A stretch of DNA of 64,000 nt, taken from NCBI RefSeq assembly GCF_000238275.3, contig NZ_AHCF03000004.1, forward strand, positions 710,671-774,670. Reading direction: 5' to 3'. The position numbers were made by a program, and so were the translations under genes. This document shows positions 18,584-27,806 of the stretch, piece by piece. The notes beneath the pieces were generated by a model that saw only the letters and a program-made list of their open reading frames with translations, made no database searches and was not told the origin of the DNA. The DNA is from Pseudoalteromonas undina (lineage in GTDB: Bacteria; Pseudomonadota; Gammaproteobacteria; Enterobacterales; Alteromonadaceae). Position 1 is the first letter of the stretch, and every line of letters begins with the position of its first letter.

Positions 18584-20473
18584 ATGTTTAGCTCGCTAAA
18601 ATTCACCTCCAAAATCACCATCGCTGCGTCATTAGTGTTAGTTTTAGTGTTAGGTGTTTTCACTATAAATAACTATTTTTCAATGCGTCATCAAACTCAA
18701 GAGCAGTTGTCGCTGGTGCTAGAGCAAAACTCAGAATCGGTTTCTAAAAACATTGCAAGTTGGCTCAATAATAAATTGGCGATTGTGATCTCTATCGCAA
18801 AAACATATCAAGATAACGATACGAAGTCTTTAACGCTTTCGCAATTAAATACCGCTGAGCTTGCCGGGGATTTTAAAAATACCTACATAGGTAAATCATC
18901 GGGGACATTTATTTTAAATGATCAAAGTGTTGTGCTCCCCAGCGATTTTGATGCTACAAGTCGCCCTTGGTATAAATTAGTAGAAAATAAAACAACAACG
19001 GCTTTTACAACCCCTTATATTGATGTGACCACCAACGAACTGACAATTTCAGCCGTTGCGCCTATTAATAGTAATGGTCAATTTAAAGGGGTAGCGGGAG
19101 CAGATATTGATATGCAAACCATCGCTGAAATTATTGGCGATATTGATTTTTTGGGACTCGGTTATGGCTTCTTACTTGATAATAAAGGGCAAATATTAAG
19201 TCACCCTGATAGTAAATTAAATTCAAAAAAAGTCGCAGATTTGATTGGTAAAAATGCACTGTTAGCAAGAGAGTTTACAGAGTATCAAGTAGCGGGTGAA
19301 ACCTCGCTGGTATCCTTTACTAAGATTCGTGGTATTGAAAATGTTGATTGGTATCTGGGTGTAGTAGTCAATAAAGATAAAGCGTATTCAAGTGTTTCTT
19401 CGTTTGGTCAAAAGGCAATTGTCTTTTTAATTATTGGTATTTTAGTGATTGTTGCATCACTGGAGTTTTTACTGCGTTATTTAATGCGACCTTTGTATCG
19501 TCTTAATGATGCTATTAGAGATATAGCACAAGGTGAAGGCGATTTAACTTGTCGACTCAGTGTTGAGAACGATGACGAGTTTGGTCAGTTAAGTAATTCA
19601 TTTAATATTTTTATAGAAAAAATTCAAAATTCAATTGTTCAAGTTAAGTCTTCAACACAGTTGCTAGAAACCGCGGTTGCTAAACTGGTTACCCAAACAG
19701 ATTCTACATTAACTATGTACGACGACCAAAGTGAACGTACCAACAGTGTGGCATCGGCAATTAACCAGTTTTCAGCCACTGCAACTGAAATTTCAACTAG
19801 TGCAAGTAATGCCTCAACACTTGCTAAAGATGCTGATCAATATTGCGCTAAAAATCAGCAAACACTAACGAATAACGTTTCGAGCATTCATCAACTTTCG
19901 CAAAATATAGAGCAAGCACAAGAAACAATTAATAGTTTAGATTCACATACTGCTAATATCGGTAATGTACTTGCGGTAATCAAAGGCGTGAGTGAACAAA
20001 CTAACTTGCTTGCTTTAAATGCGGCAATAGAAGCGGCACGTGCAGGTGAAGCGGGAAGAGGGTTTGCCGTTGTTGCTGATGAAGTCAGGCAATTAGCACA
20101 ACGTACTCAGCAATCAACGCAAGAAATTGAAAATACGGTAATTGAACTACAAAAAGGCTCAAGCTCTGCCGTTGAGCTGATGAAAACCAGTTTAGAAGAA
20201 AGTGAAAAAAGTGTTCAGCAAGCTGATGCAGTTGGCGATGTAATGAAACAAATAATTAGTGCGATAAAGCAAATAACCGACGCTAATCATAGTGTGGCTA
20301 ATGCTACTGATGAGCAAAATCAAGTTGTTAAATCATTACACTCAGATATCCATGTTATTAGCGACCTATCGATTCAAGGTCAATCTAACCTTAACCTCAC
20401 TTTAGAAGAGTGTACTAAGCTCAAACATCAATTCAGTGACTTAGAGCGCATGGTTAAAAAATTCAAAGTATGA
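18584..20473 (+). CDS. Methyl-accepting chemotaxis protein with dCache sensor
   Basis: This is a 629-residue chemoreceptor. A transmembrane segment at about 10-30 is followed by a periplasmic dCache domain (about 35-275). That domain contains SRPWYK, a downstream TPYID and GADID, similar in spacing to the Arg/Trp/Tyr/Asp set of amino-acid-binding dCache sensors (inference). A second membrane helix lies at about 280-300, then HAMP and a cytoplasmic coiled-coil with the signalling tip ([33 protein letters not shown]). There is no C-terminal CheR-tethering pentapeptide. The stop overlaps the start of a GGDEF gene. Confidence 0.93.
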   Translation: MFSSLKFTSKITIAASLVLVLVLGVFTINNYFSMRHQTQEQLSLVLEQNSESVSKNIASWLNNKLAIVISIAKTYQDNDTKSLTLSQLNTAELAGDFKNTYIGKSSGTFILNDQSVVLPSDFDATSRPWYKLVENKTTTAFTTPYIDVTTNELTISAVAPINSNGQFKGVAGADIDMQTIAEIIGDIDFLGLGYGFLLDNKGQILSHPDSKLNSKKVADLIGKNALLAREFTEYQVAGETSLVSFTKIRGIENVDWYLGVVVNKDKAYSSVSSFGQKAIVFLIIGILVIVASLEFLLRYLMRPLYRLNDAIRDIAQGEGDLTCRLSVENDDEFGQLSNSFNIFIEKIQNSIVQVKSSTQLLETAVAKLVTQTDSTLTMYDDQSERTNSVASAINQFSATATEISTSASNASTLAKDADQYCAKNQQTLTNNVSSIHQLSQNIEQAQETINSLDSHTANIGNVLAVIKGVSEQTNLLALNAAIEAARAGEAGRGFAVVADEVRQLAQRTQQSTQEIENTVIELQKGSSSAVELMKTSLEESEKSVQQADAVGDVMKQIISAIKQITDANHSVANATDEQNQVVKSLHSDIHVISDLSIQGQSNLNLTLEECTKLKHQFSDLERMVKKFKV

Positions 20474-21576
20474 GCAGTAAAACAAAAATAAATAAACCAA
20501 ACTGGCTCAGTTTAATCAATATTGATAGTGTTTATAGCTTTGATAGACAACGCCAAGCGTTTTCTTTATTTACCATGATAGCGATTGCCTTGGTGTTAAT
20601 TACTTATTTGGTGATTGCAAACCATCGCGTTTATGCACCTATATTAACTGCCGCATTAATTTCAGTTAACTTAACGATTGTAGGATGCATTGTTTATTTT
20701 ATAAAAACTAAACAGCTTAATGCTATCGCGTTAATTACCTTGATGATTGTATTTGTGATGTGCTTAGCTTTAGTATCCACTGGGGGTAAAGAAAACACCG
20801 CGTTATATTGGCTAATGTTTTATCCTGTAGCTGTATTTGCCATACTGGGTGTTAAACTTGGCGCATGGTTAAGTAGTGCCATGTTATTGAGTTGTATTGT
20901 TATGTTGTATGGCCCCGATATGGGGCAGGTTATGTATGGTGAGGTAGAAAAGACCCGTTTTGTTGCTGCATTTTCATTAGTGCTGGTGTTTTCTTTTATC
21001 GGTGAGTATTTTCGTCACAGAAGCCACCTTGCCATTGCAGATATCACCTTAGAACAAAAACAACACGCCTATACAGATCAGCTTACAGGCGCACCCAACC
21101 GCCGTTTTATTACTTCACATTTTTTAAAGCTTGCTGCTTCACGGCCAGCGCATTATTTGCCGCTGTCTATTTTGCTCATTGATTTAGATAACTTTAAACA
21201 ATTAAATGATACCTACGGCCATGATTTTGGCGATACCGTATTAATAGAGTTTACTAAATTATTAGAGTCGCAATTTTCTGCAACCGCCCTTAAAGCTCGT
21301 TATGGTGGCGAAGAGTTTGTGGTTATTTTACCGCAAATGACCACCATAGAAGCCAGTATTTTGGCTAATCGTTTTAGAGAATGCGTGCAACATCATGTAA
21401 TATTAACTGATAAACAACAACGAGTATCGTTAACTTGTAGCATTGGCATTGCACAAGCTAATCATATTGATGACTACGACAGTGCATTAAAACTAGCCGA
21501 TGAGTATTTATATCAGGCAAAATCACAAGGGCGCAATAAAGTCATATTTGCGCATGGCGAGTATGTCAGTCAATAA
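20470..21576 (+). CDS. Membrane diguanylate cyclase (GGDEF)
   Basis: This 368-residue protein starts at the ATG inside the ATGA overlap with the chemoreceptor. Six hydrophobic helices span about 25-185, then a GGDEF domain at about 200-365 with an active RYGGEEF signature and the [14 protein letters not shown] metal/substrate segment. No RxxD inhibitory site is visible five residues before GGEEF. It should make cyclic di-GMP at the inner membrane. Translational coupling to a chemoreceptor suggests both are produced together, perhaps with a shared signal. Confidence 0.92.
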   Translation: MSSKTKINKPNWLSLINIDSVYSFDRQRQAFSLFTMIAIALVLITYLVIANHRVYAPILTAALISVNLTIVGCIVYFIKTKQLNAIALITLMIVFVMCLALVSTGGKENTALYWLMFYPVAVFAILGVKLGAWLSSAMLLSCIVMLYGPDMGQVMYGEVEKTRFVAAFSLVLVFSFIGEYFRHRSHLAIADITLEQKQHAYTDQLTGAPNRRFITSHFLKLAASRPAHYLPLSILLIDLDNFKQLNDTYGHDFGDTVLIEFTKLLESQFSATALKARYGGEEFVVILPQMTTIEASILANRFRECVQHHVILTDKQQRVSLTCSIGIAQANHIDDYDSALKLADEYLYQAKSQGRNKVIFAHGEYVSQ

Positions 21577-22174
21577 GCTTATTTATGTGCATGATCCTAT
21601 GTGTAGCTGGTGCTGGGGATATAAGCCTACGTGGCAAAAACTTGAATCGGCTCTAGCAAATATTCTGCCTATAGAATATAGAATCGGAGGTTTAGCTGCT
21701 GATAGCGACCAGCCAATGAGTGCCGATATGCAGTTGCAACTACAAGGCATATGGAAAAACATTAGCAACCAATTAGGCACTGAGTTTAATTTTAATTTTT
21801 GGCGAGAATGCCAACCGCGCCGTTCTACTTATCCCTCCTGCAGAGCGGCTTTAATTGCTCGTAGCTTTAACAAAGAGCCACAGATGATTGACGCTATTCA
21901 ACAAGCGTATTATTTAAAGGCGCAAAATCCATCGGATGAAGACGTACTTATTAAACTATGCGAAAAAATTGGTTTAGATCCCTGTTTATTTACTCAGCAG
22001 TTACACTCTAAGGAACTTAAGCGTCGCTTTGATGATGAGCTTAACTTTGTTCGCAGTTTACCTATTCAAGGTTTTCCGTCGTTAGTATTAATAAAAAACA
22101 ATAGCGCATACCCCATTGCTATTAACTACACAGATTGGCGGCAAACCCTAAGTGAAATACAATCTTACTTATAA
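21563..22174 (+). CDS. DsbA/FrnE-family thioredoxin-fold protein
   Basis: This is 203 residues from the ATG at 21563; an ATG at 21554 would add three. It begins [19 protein letters not shown] with a CxxC at C14-C17 and continues with the inserted helical domain typical of the FrnE/DsbA-like group. The C-terminal cis-Pro region is GFPSLVL. There is no signal peptide, so it works in the cytoplasm, possibly as a thiol oxidoreductase or isomerase. The start overlaps the end of the GGDEF gene by 14 bases, making it the third member of an overlapping set. Confidence 0.85.
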   Translation: MSVNKLIYVHDPMCSWCWGYKPTWQKLESALANILPIEYRIGGLAADSDQPMSADMQLQLQGIWKNISNQLGTEFNFNFWRECQPRRSTYPSCRAALIARSFNKEPQMIDAIQQAYYLKAQNPSDEDVLIKLCEKIGLDPCLFTQQLHSKELKRRFDDELNFVRSLPIQGFPSLVLIKNNSAYPIAINYTDWRQTLSEIQSYL

Positions 22175-22388
22175 AATTTACACTTCAAACATTACCCCTG
22201 CAGTTTAAATTCGGCCAATAAGGCTAATTTATTACCGCTGTCATAAAAGCGACTTTTTTACGCAACACGCTTGTCATTTTTAATCTATACACTTTCGCTC
22301 ATTGAAACTATCTCGCTTTAAATTGTTTTTTAATAAACAGGCTAAAGCGACTAGCAAATCCGATAATTAACGAGCAAAGGTGTATACG

Positions 22389-23141
22389 ATGAAAGGCGTT
22401 AAACCATTAATTTTAGCTGGTATTGTAGCCGCAAGTGCAGCAGTCCACGCCAATGATTTAAACACGGTAATTGATAAAAGCAGCGAAATTAATAATTTAG
22501 CTGCGCAATCACAAACGAAAATAGACAAGATTGCAGATTCAATGCAAGGGCGTTTACAGCAATTCAAAACCCTAAATAAAGAAATAGATGGTTTAGCCGT
22601 TTATAACGCACAGCTTACAAAACAGTTAAATAATCAAATAGAAGAGATGGAATCGCTTAATTTATCGATGGATCAAGTATCGATTATTGAGCGCCAAATA
22701 ACCCCTTTAATGCTTCGTATGATCACTGGGCTTGAACAGTTTGTTGCCTTAGACGTGCCGTTTTTAAAGCAAGAGCGAAAGCAGCGTCTTGAATCATTAA
22801 GTGCAATGATGGAACGCGCTGATATTACATCAAGTGAAAAATTTCGTCGTGTCTTAGAGGCTTATCAAGTTGAGGTTGACTACGGACGCACTATTGAAGC
22901 GTATACTGCATTGCTTGATGTGGACAATAAAGAACGTGAAGTCGACTTTCTGCGCATTGGTCGTTTAGAGCTAATTTACCTTACCCGCGATGGCAAACAA
23001 GCAGGTAGTTGGGATCAACAGTCACAGTCGTTTGTTGCACTGCCTGATTCAACCATTAGTCAAATTAATAAAGGGCTTCGCATTGCTCGCAAACAACTAG
23101 CCCCCGATATGTTAACACTGCCAATTCATGCTGCAGAATAA
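22389..23141 (+). CDS. DUF3450 family periplasmic protein (TtpB-like)
   Basis: This is 250 residues from the ATG at 22389 (AAAGG eight bases ahead); the GTG at 22380 overlaps that site and is less likely. A signal peptide (about 1-22, ending VHA) is followed by a long coiled-coil (about 30-110) and a DUF3450 C-terminal part. It is the first gene of a TonB2-type cluster; family members found there are thought to be periplasmic accessory parts of the energy-transducing complex. The direct role is not proven. Confidence 0.88.
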   Translation: MKGVKPLILAGIVAASAAVHANDLNTVIDKSSEINNLAAQSQTKIDKIADSMQGRLQQFKTLNKEIDGLAVYNAQLTKQLNNQIEEMESLNLSMDQVSIIERQITPLMLRMITGLEQFVALDVPFLKQERKQRLESLSAMMERADITSSEKFRRVLEAYQVEVDYGRTIEAYTALLDVDNKEREVDFLRIGRLELIYLTRDGKQAGSWDQQSQSFVALPDSTISQINKGLRIARKQLAPDMLTLPIHAAE

Positions 23142-23151
23142 GAGGTTTACC

Positions 23152-24519
23152 ATGAAATTATTAACGAAAATGACAAAAATGGCCGTGTTTGCAGCCAGCT
23201 TAGGTTTTTCAGGTGCGATGTGTGCCGCTGAACCAATGAATTTGGATGCTCTATTAAAAACGTTAGAGCAGGGTAAATCAGCGCAATCAGAACAAAATAA
23301 ACAACGCGAACAAGAATTTGCAGCACGTCAAAATGAACAAGTGCAAATGCTTAAAAACACCCAAGCTAAACGAAATCAGATGCTTAGCGAGTCAGAGCGT
23401 TTAGAAACGCAGTTTGAAGAAAACGAAATTAAATTGGCTAATCTGACCGATACTTTATCAAAGCGTATGGGTTCATTAAAAGAGCTATTTGGTGTGCTAC
23501 AACAAGTTGCTGGAGATTCTAGCAACAAGTTTGCAACCTCGGTGGTATCGGCTCAGTTACCTGGGCGTAGTACTTTTATGGACGAATTGGCGCAAAAAAT
23601 GGGTTCTACCTCAAAGCTTGCGTCTATTGAAGATATCGAAAAGGTTTGGTTTGAGCTACAACGCGAAATGACCGAACAAGGAAAAGTAAGCCGCTTCAAT
23701 ACTGATGTAATTGTTGACGGTGGCAATAAAGTACAAAAAGAAGTGGTACGTGTGGGTGCATTTAACCTTATTAGTGACGGTCAGTACCTAGAGTATACGC
23801 CTTCTACCAATACCATTAGCCAGCTTACTCGCCAACCAAGTAGCCGCTTTACTGCGACTGCGGCTGATTTGCAGCAAGCAAACACCGGTGTGGTGCCGTT
23901 TGCGCTTGACCCAACGGGTGGTTCAATTTTAGGTTTGTTAGTACAAGCCCCTGATACCAGCGAGCAAGTTCATCAAGGTGGTGCAGTTGGTTACGTTATT
24001 TTAGGCGTTGGCTTATTAGCGTTATTAATTGCGTTAGAGCGTTTTGTATCGCTCCTGCTGATGGGTGGAAAAATCCGTCGTCAATTAAAAGACGATACAG
24101 CCCGTGATGATAACCCGCTAGGGCGCGTCATGAAAGTGAAAGACCAATATCCTAATGTGGCGTACGACACGCTTGAACTTAAGTTAAGCGAAGCCATTTT
24201 ACGCGAAATGCCAAAAATCACCCGTAATTTAACGCTTATTAAAATTATCTCTGTGGTAGCGCCATTGCTGGGCTTACTCGGTACGGTAACTGGGATGATC
24301 AATACCTTCCAAGCAATTACTTTATTCGGCACTGGCGACCCTAAACTAATGGCAGGCGGTATTTCGCAAGCCCTGGTTACTACGGTATTAGGCCTTGTTG
24401 TTGCTATCCCTACGGTGTTTTTATACACCTTATTGAATACTCGCTCAAAAAGCTTACTGCTTATTTTACAAGAACAAAGTGCAGGTATTATTGCCGAGCG
24501 AAGCGAGAAAGGAGCTTAA
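23152..24519 (+). CDS. TtpC-like MotA/TolQ/ExbB proton channel protein with N-terminal periplasmic extension
   Basis: This is 455 residues from the ATG at 23152 (AGAGG upstream); an earlier start at 23128 would precede the signal peptide with odd residues. After a signal peptide there is a Glu/Gln-rich coiled-coil (about 35-110), a soluble stretch, and from about 275 the three-helix TolQ/ExbB core. The conserved channel segment is LLGLLGTVTGMI. In Vibrio TonB2 systems TtpC is the extra fourth component needed for energy transfer. It lies 10 bases after the DUF3450 gene and 3 bases before exbB. Confidence 0.9.
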   Translation: MKLLTKMTKMAVFAASLGFSGAMCAAEPMNLDALLKTLEQGKSAQSEQNKQREQEFAARQNEQVQMLKNTQAKRNQMLSESERLETQFEENEIKLANLTDTLSKRMGSLKELFGVLQQVAGDSSNKFATSVVSAQLPGRSTFMDELAQKMGSTSKLASIEDIEKVWFELQREMTEQGKVSRFNTDVIVDGGNKVQKEVVRVGAFNLISDGQYLEYTPSTNTISQLTRQPSSRFTATAADLQQANTGVVPFALDPTGGSILGLLVQAPDTSEQVHQGGAVGYVILGVGLLALLIALERFVSLLLMGGKIRRQLKDDTARDDNPLGRVMKVKDQYPNVAYDTLELKLSEAILREMPKITRNLTLIKIISVVAPLLGLLGTVTGMINTFQAITLFGTGDPKLMAGGISQALVTTVLGLVVAIPTVFLYTLLNTRSKSLLLILQEQSAGIIAERSEKGA

Positions 24520-24522
24520 ACC

Positions 24523-25050
24523 ATGGTGCTATTGATTGATTCAATCAATGCTATCCGTGATTTTCTCGACACGGGTGGCCAAGTTCTCTTGGTCATTGCC
24601 GTGTTAATTTTCGCGATGTGGTTATTGATACTCGAGCGATTTATGTACTTTTTTAATGGCTATCGACACTACAAAAAAGACGTTAAAAATACGTGGAAAA
24701 CTCGTAGTGAACGCAACAGCTGGAATGCAGAGCAAATACGCCAGGCCATGGTGTCACGAGCCAGTATGCGATTAAACGCAAACTTACCACTGATTAATGT
24801 GATGGTGGCGCTGTGTCCACTATTAGGTTTACTCGGCACAGTTACAGGGATGATAGAAGTCTTCGATGTAATGGCTATTACAGGTACAGGCAGCGCACGC
24901 TCTATGGCGTCGGGTGTGTCAAAAGCAACCATACCCACTATGGCAGGTATGGTCGGTGCGTTATCTGGGGTGTTTGCCTCAACCTATTTACAGCGTAAAG
25001 CAAAGCGTGAAGTTGAATTGTTGCAAGACACTATGGTGTTGGACCACTAA
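24523..25050 (+). CDS. exbB: ExbB-type biopolymer transport protein
   Basis: This 175-residue short ExbB has three membrane helices and the pore motif LLGLLGTVTGMIEVF followed by the third-helix stretch PTMAGMVGALSGV. With ExbD it forms the proton-driven motor that powers TonB. AAGGAG lies just upstream. It is the third gene of the cluster, next to the larger TtpC-like homologue, so the operon encodes two ExbB-fold proteins, as in Vibrio TonB2 systems. Confidence 0.92.
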   Translation: MVLLIDSINAIRDFLDTGGQVLLVIAVLIFAMWLLILERFMYFFNGYRHYKKDVKNTWKTRSERNSWNAEQIRQAMVSRASMRLNANLPLINVMVALCPLLGLLGTVTGMIEVFDVMAITGTGSARSMASGVSKATIPTMAGMVGALSGVFASTYLQRKAKREVELLQDTMVLDH

Positions 25051-25103
25051 ATAATTATTGAATAGCGGTGAACATAATCACCGCTTATTCTAGGAGAAGT
25101 AAA

Positions 25104-25514
25104 ATGAGAGCCCCATTAGGTAATTTATTCCAAGAAGATGAAGCAGAAGAAATAAACATGACTCCTATGCTGGATGTTGTATTTATTATGCTTATTTTCT
25201 TTATTGTTACAGCCTCGTTTGTAAAAGAAGCCGGTATTGATGTAAACCGCCCTGAAGCGGCAACTGCTGTAAAAAAAGAACGCGCTAACATATTAGTGGC
25301 TATTTCAGATCAAGGCGAAATTTGGATCAATAAACGTCAAATTGATGTACGTGCTGTACAAGCTAACATTGAACGCTTAAAAGCTGAAAATCCACAAGGC
25401 AGTGTGGTTATTCAGGCCGATAAAAAAGCCACTACAGAAACCTTGATAAAAGTGATGGATGCCTCGCGTGCAGCGGGTGTATTTGATGTTTCAATAGCGG
25501 CTCAAGAAGGGTAA
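25104..25514 (+). CDS. exbD: ExbD-type biopolymer transport protein
   Basis: This is 136 residues from the ATG at 25104 with TAGGAG ahead; a reading from 25068 is not supported. The single N-terminal helix follows EINMTPMLDVVFIMLIFFIV, with the essential proton-path Asp in MLDVV. A periplasmic ExbD domain follows. It is translated just before tonB (3-base gap) and completes the motor complex. Confidence 0.93.
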   Translation: MRAPLGNLFQEDEAEEINMTPMLDVVFIMLIFFIVTASFVKEAGIDVNRPEAATAVKKERANILVAISDQGEIWINKRQIDVRAVQANIERLKAENPQGSVVIQADKKATTETLIKVMDASRAAGVFDVSIAAQEG

Positions 25515-25517
25515 CGA

Positions 25518-26126
25518 GTGATGCGTTATGTACTTGCGTTAATTATAGCGGGTGTGGTGACCTTTATGCTGTTTTTAGGTATGCAGGCATTGATCACCGG
25601 CGGAGAAGGCGCCATGACGGAGCCTGCAAAAGGGAATGTATTAGATTTTGTCCGTTTGAAAAAAGAAGAAACGGTACAAAAAAAGGAGCGTAAACCACAA
25701 AAGCCACCAACACCTAAAGAGCCACCACCGCCAATGGAGTCGCCACAAATGCAAAGTAGCGATAACAACGCTGCTAGCAACAACTTTGATTTTGCTGCAA
25801 ATGTCGATGCTGATGTAAATCTAGCGGGTGGATTAGCATTAGAAACCAGTGATGGTGAGTATTTGCCGATAGTAAAAGTGGCACCGGTATACCCAAGGCG
25901 TGCTTTGTCGCGTGGTATTGAAGGGTATGTCATTGTTGAGTTTACAGTGACCAAGCAAGGCACAGTGAAAGAGCCACAAGTTATTAAAGCCGAGCCAGAG
26001 TCATTGTTTGACAGAGCAGCGATGGATGCGGCCCTTAAGTTTAAATATAAACCGCGCGTTGTTAATGGCGAAGCTGTTGAAGTAGCCGGTGTGCAAAATA
26101 AAATTTCTTTCCAAATTAATGGTTAA
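25518..26126 (+). CDS. tonB: TonB family protein
   Basis: This 202-residue protein has an N-terminal membrane anchor (about 4-26), a proline/lysine-rich spacer (about 50-75, KPPTPKEPPPP) and a C-terminal TonB domain beginning at VAPVYPRRALSRGIEGYVIVEFTV. It spans the periplasm and transmits energy to TonB-dependent receptors. The spacer is short, as in TonB2-type proteins. Start GTG 25518 or ATG 25521 cannot be separated. The likely client is the 907-residue receptor downstream at 29487. Confidence 0.93.
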   Translation: MMRYVLALIIAGVVTFMLFLGMQALITGGEGAMTEPAKGNVLDFVRLKKEETVQKKERKPQKPPTPKEPPPPMESPQMQSSDNNAASNNFDFAANVDADVNLAGGLALETSDGEYLPIVKVAPVYPRRALSRGIEGYVIVEFTVTKQGTVKEPQVIKAEPESLFDRAAMDAALKFKYKPRVVNGEAVEVAGVQNKISFQING

Positions 26127-26163
26127 TTCTATTAAGTAAGTAAAGAGTGAACGTGAGGCAATT

Positions 26164-27492
26164 ATGAAATTAAAACTAACAACCAAGCTATTAAAGCTTA
26201 GCATGTTGTGCACTGTTGCAATCAGTGCCAGCGTTGTTACACCAAGTGCATTGAGTGTACTTCCGGGTGTAAATTTGGCGTCAGTACAGGCTGCTGAAAA
26301 GCAGAAAACAACACGAGTTCCCGCACTGCGTGAAAAGGTATACAGCCAATTAGCTCGCGCCCAAAAACTTGCGGATGATGGCGACAGTAAAGCAGGTTTA
26401 GACGCGCTTGACAGCATACAAACGCGCTCATCAAGTATGAACTCTTATGAAATTGCGATGATGCATAACTTTTATGGGTTTATTTATTACAATGAAAACG
26501 ACCTAGTTAAAGCGATTGCCTCATTTGAAAAAGTGATTGCAGAAGATGGCATTCCAGAAACACTACGCCTGAGCACAACATTCAGCTTAGCGCAGCTTGC
26601 TATGGCTAACAGCGACTATGAAAAGGTTATCGCATTTTTAGATAAATGGGATGCCATTAATACAAAGCCTAAAACTGATGCATATTATTTATTAAGAGCG
26701 CAAACCTACTATCAATTAAAAGACTATGAGCAAGGCTTGAGTTACATTACCCAAGCCATTAACTTAAGTGATAGCGAAGGCAAAGTACCAAAAGAAAACT
26801 GGCTGGTACTGCAACGTGCTATGTATTACTCACTTAACCAAACGGATAAAGTAGTCAGCGTACTTGAGCGTATGGTAAAGCTATACAACAAACCTGAGTA
26901 TTGGGTGCAATTAGCCGGTATGTACGGTGAAACTGGGCAAGAAAAACAGCAGCTTAGTGTTTTAGAAGCGGCTTACCAGCAAGGATTTTTAACCTCTAAA
27001 TCTGACCTAAGACAGCTTGCACAGGTATATTTATATAATCAGCTTGCTTACAAAGCCGCCAGTGTAATGAGTAAGGCAATAGAGCAGGGCATTGCTGAAC
27101 CAACAGCTAAAAATTATGCCTTTGTAGCCGAGGCCATGGTACAAGCTAAAGAAGATGCTAAGTCGATTAGTTACTTTACCAAAGCTGCAGAGCGCTCAGA
27201 GCATGGTAAATACGATCAGCGCTTGGCTGAAGTGTATGTAAATACAGAGCAGTATGACGAAGCTGCCGATGCAGCGCGAATGGCGCTGGATAAAGGCGGC
27301 CTTGATTTTGAATCAAATGCGTTTGTTGCTTTGGGAATGGCACAATACAATTTACAAAATTTTGATGCATCTATCCTTGCGTTTGAACAAGCTGAAAAGC
27401 ACAAAAAGTCGCAACGTTTAGCCCAGCAATGGATCAAATATGTAAAACGCGAAAAAGTGCATGCGCAAACATTAAAAACAGCACTGCTTTAA
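26164..27492 (+). CDS. Tetratricopeptide repeat protein of the TonB2 cluster
   Basis: This 442-residue protein has a signal sequence (about 1-43, ending VQAAE), then helical TPR-like repeats through most of its length, such as AIASFEKVIAEDG, AYYLLRAQTYYQLKDYEQGLSYITQAI and FVALGMAQYNLQNFDASILAFEQAE. It is predicted to be periplasmic or attached to the outer membrane. A TPR gene at the end of a DUF3450-TtpC-ExbB-ExbD-TonB run is a recurrent arrangement and is thought to aid receptor coupling; the detail is not established. A terminator follows. Confidence 0.87.
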   Translation: MKLKLTTKLLKLSMLCTVAISASVVTPSALSVLPGVNLASVQAAEKQKTTRVPALREKVYSQLARAQKLADDGDSKAGLDALDSIQTRSSSMNSYEIAMMHNFYGFIYYNENDLVKAIASFEKVIAEDGIPETLRLSTTFSLAQLAMANSDYEKVIAFLDKWDAINTKPKTDAYYLLRAQTYYQLKDYEQGLSYITQAINLSDSEGKVPKENWLVLQRAMYYSLNQTDKVVSVLERMVKLYNKPEYWVQLAGMYGETGQEKQQLSVLEAAYQQGFLTSKSDLRQLAQVYLYNQLAYKAASVMSKAIEQGIAEPTAKNYAFVAEAMVQAKEDAKSISYFTKAAERSEHGKYDQRLAEVYVNTEQYDEAADAARMALDKGGLDFESNAFVALGMAQYNLQNFDASILAFEQAEKHKKSQRLAQQWIKYVKREKVHAQTLKTALL

Positions 27493-27557
27493 TTTTTATA
27501 GTGCGATTATTAGTTCTTAATTGACGCACTAAAAACCATTTCATAATTGCACTACTC

Positions 27558-27592
27558 AAACCACACTAACATTTAGTTTGTGTGGTTTTTTT
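27558..27592 (+). terminator. Terminator of the TonB2-type operon
   Basis: The stem AAACCACAC / GTGTGGTTT is followed by seven T residues. The following bases to 27806 hold the leader of the beta-helix lipoprotein gene (see the Pho box entry). Confidence 0.82.
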
Positions 27593-27658
27593 GCTTGCCT
27601 TTTTAAAGCAACTAATTGATTTTTAATTAATTAACATTGTCATTTTATGTTTATTAAA

Positions 27659-27680
27659 GTGTAACTTCACTGTCATAACA
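27659..27680 (+). promoter_or_regulatory. Candidate PhoB box upstream of the beta-helix lipoprotein
   Basis: GTGTAACTTCA then CTGTCATAACA form two 11-base units. The second matches the PhoB half-site CTGTCAT perfectly and the first matches at 4 of 7 positions. Another TTGTCAT lies exactly 33 bases (three helical repeats of 11) upstream at 27637. TATTGT at about 27687 sits where a -10 element would be. The evidence is suggestive only. Confidence 0.4.
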
Positions 27681-27806
27681 CTCCCGTATTGTACTTCGTA
27701 TTCGATAACTCAAGTGACATTAATGCATGAGTATCGTGCCTTAAAGTGACTTAAGTTATTACTTAAAGCGCTAACACAATAATTAAATACTTTTACGGAG
27801 TGAACA

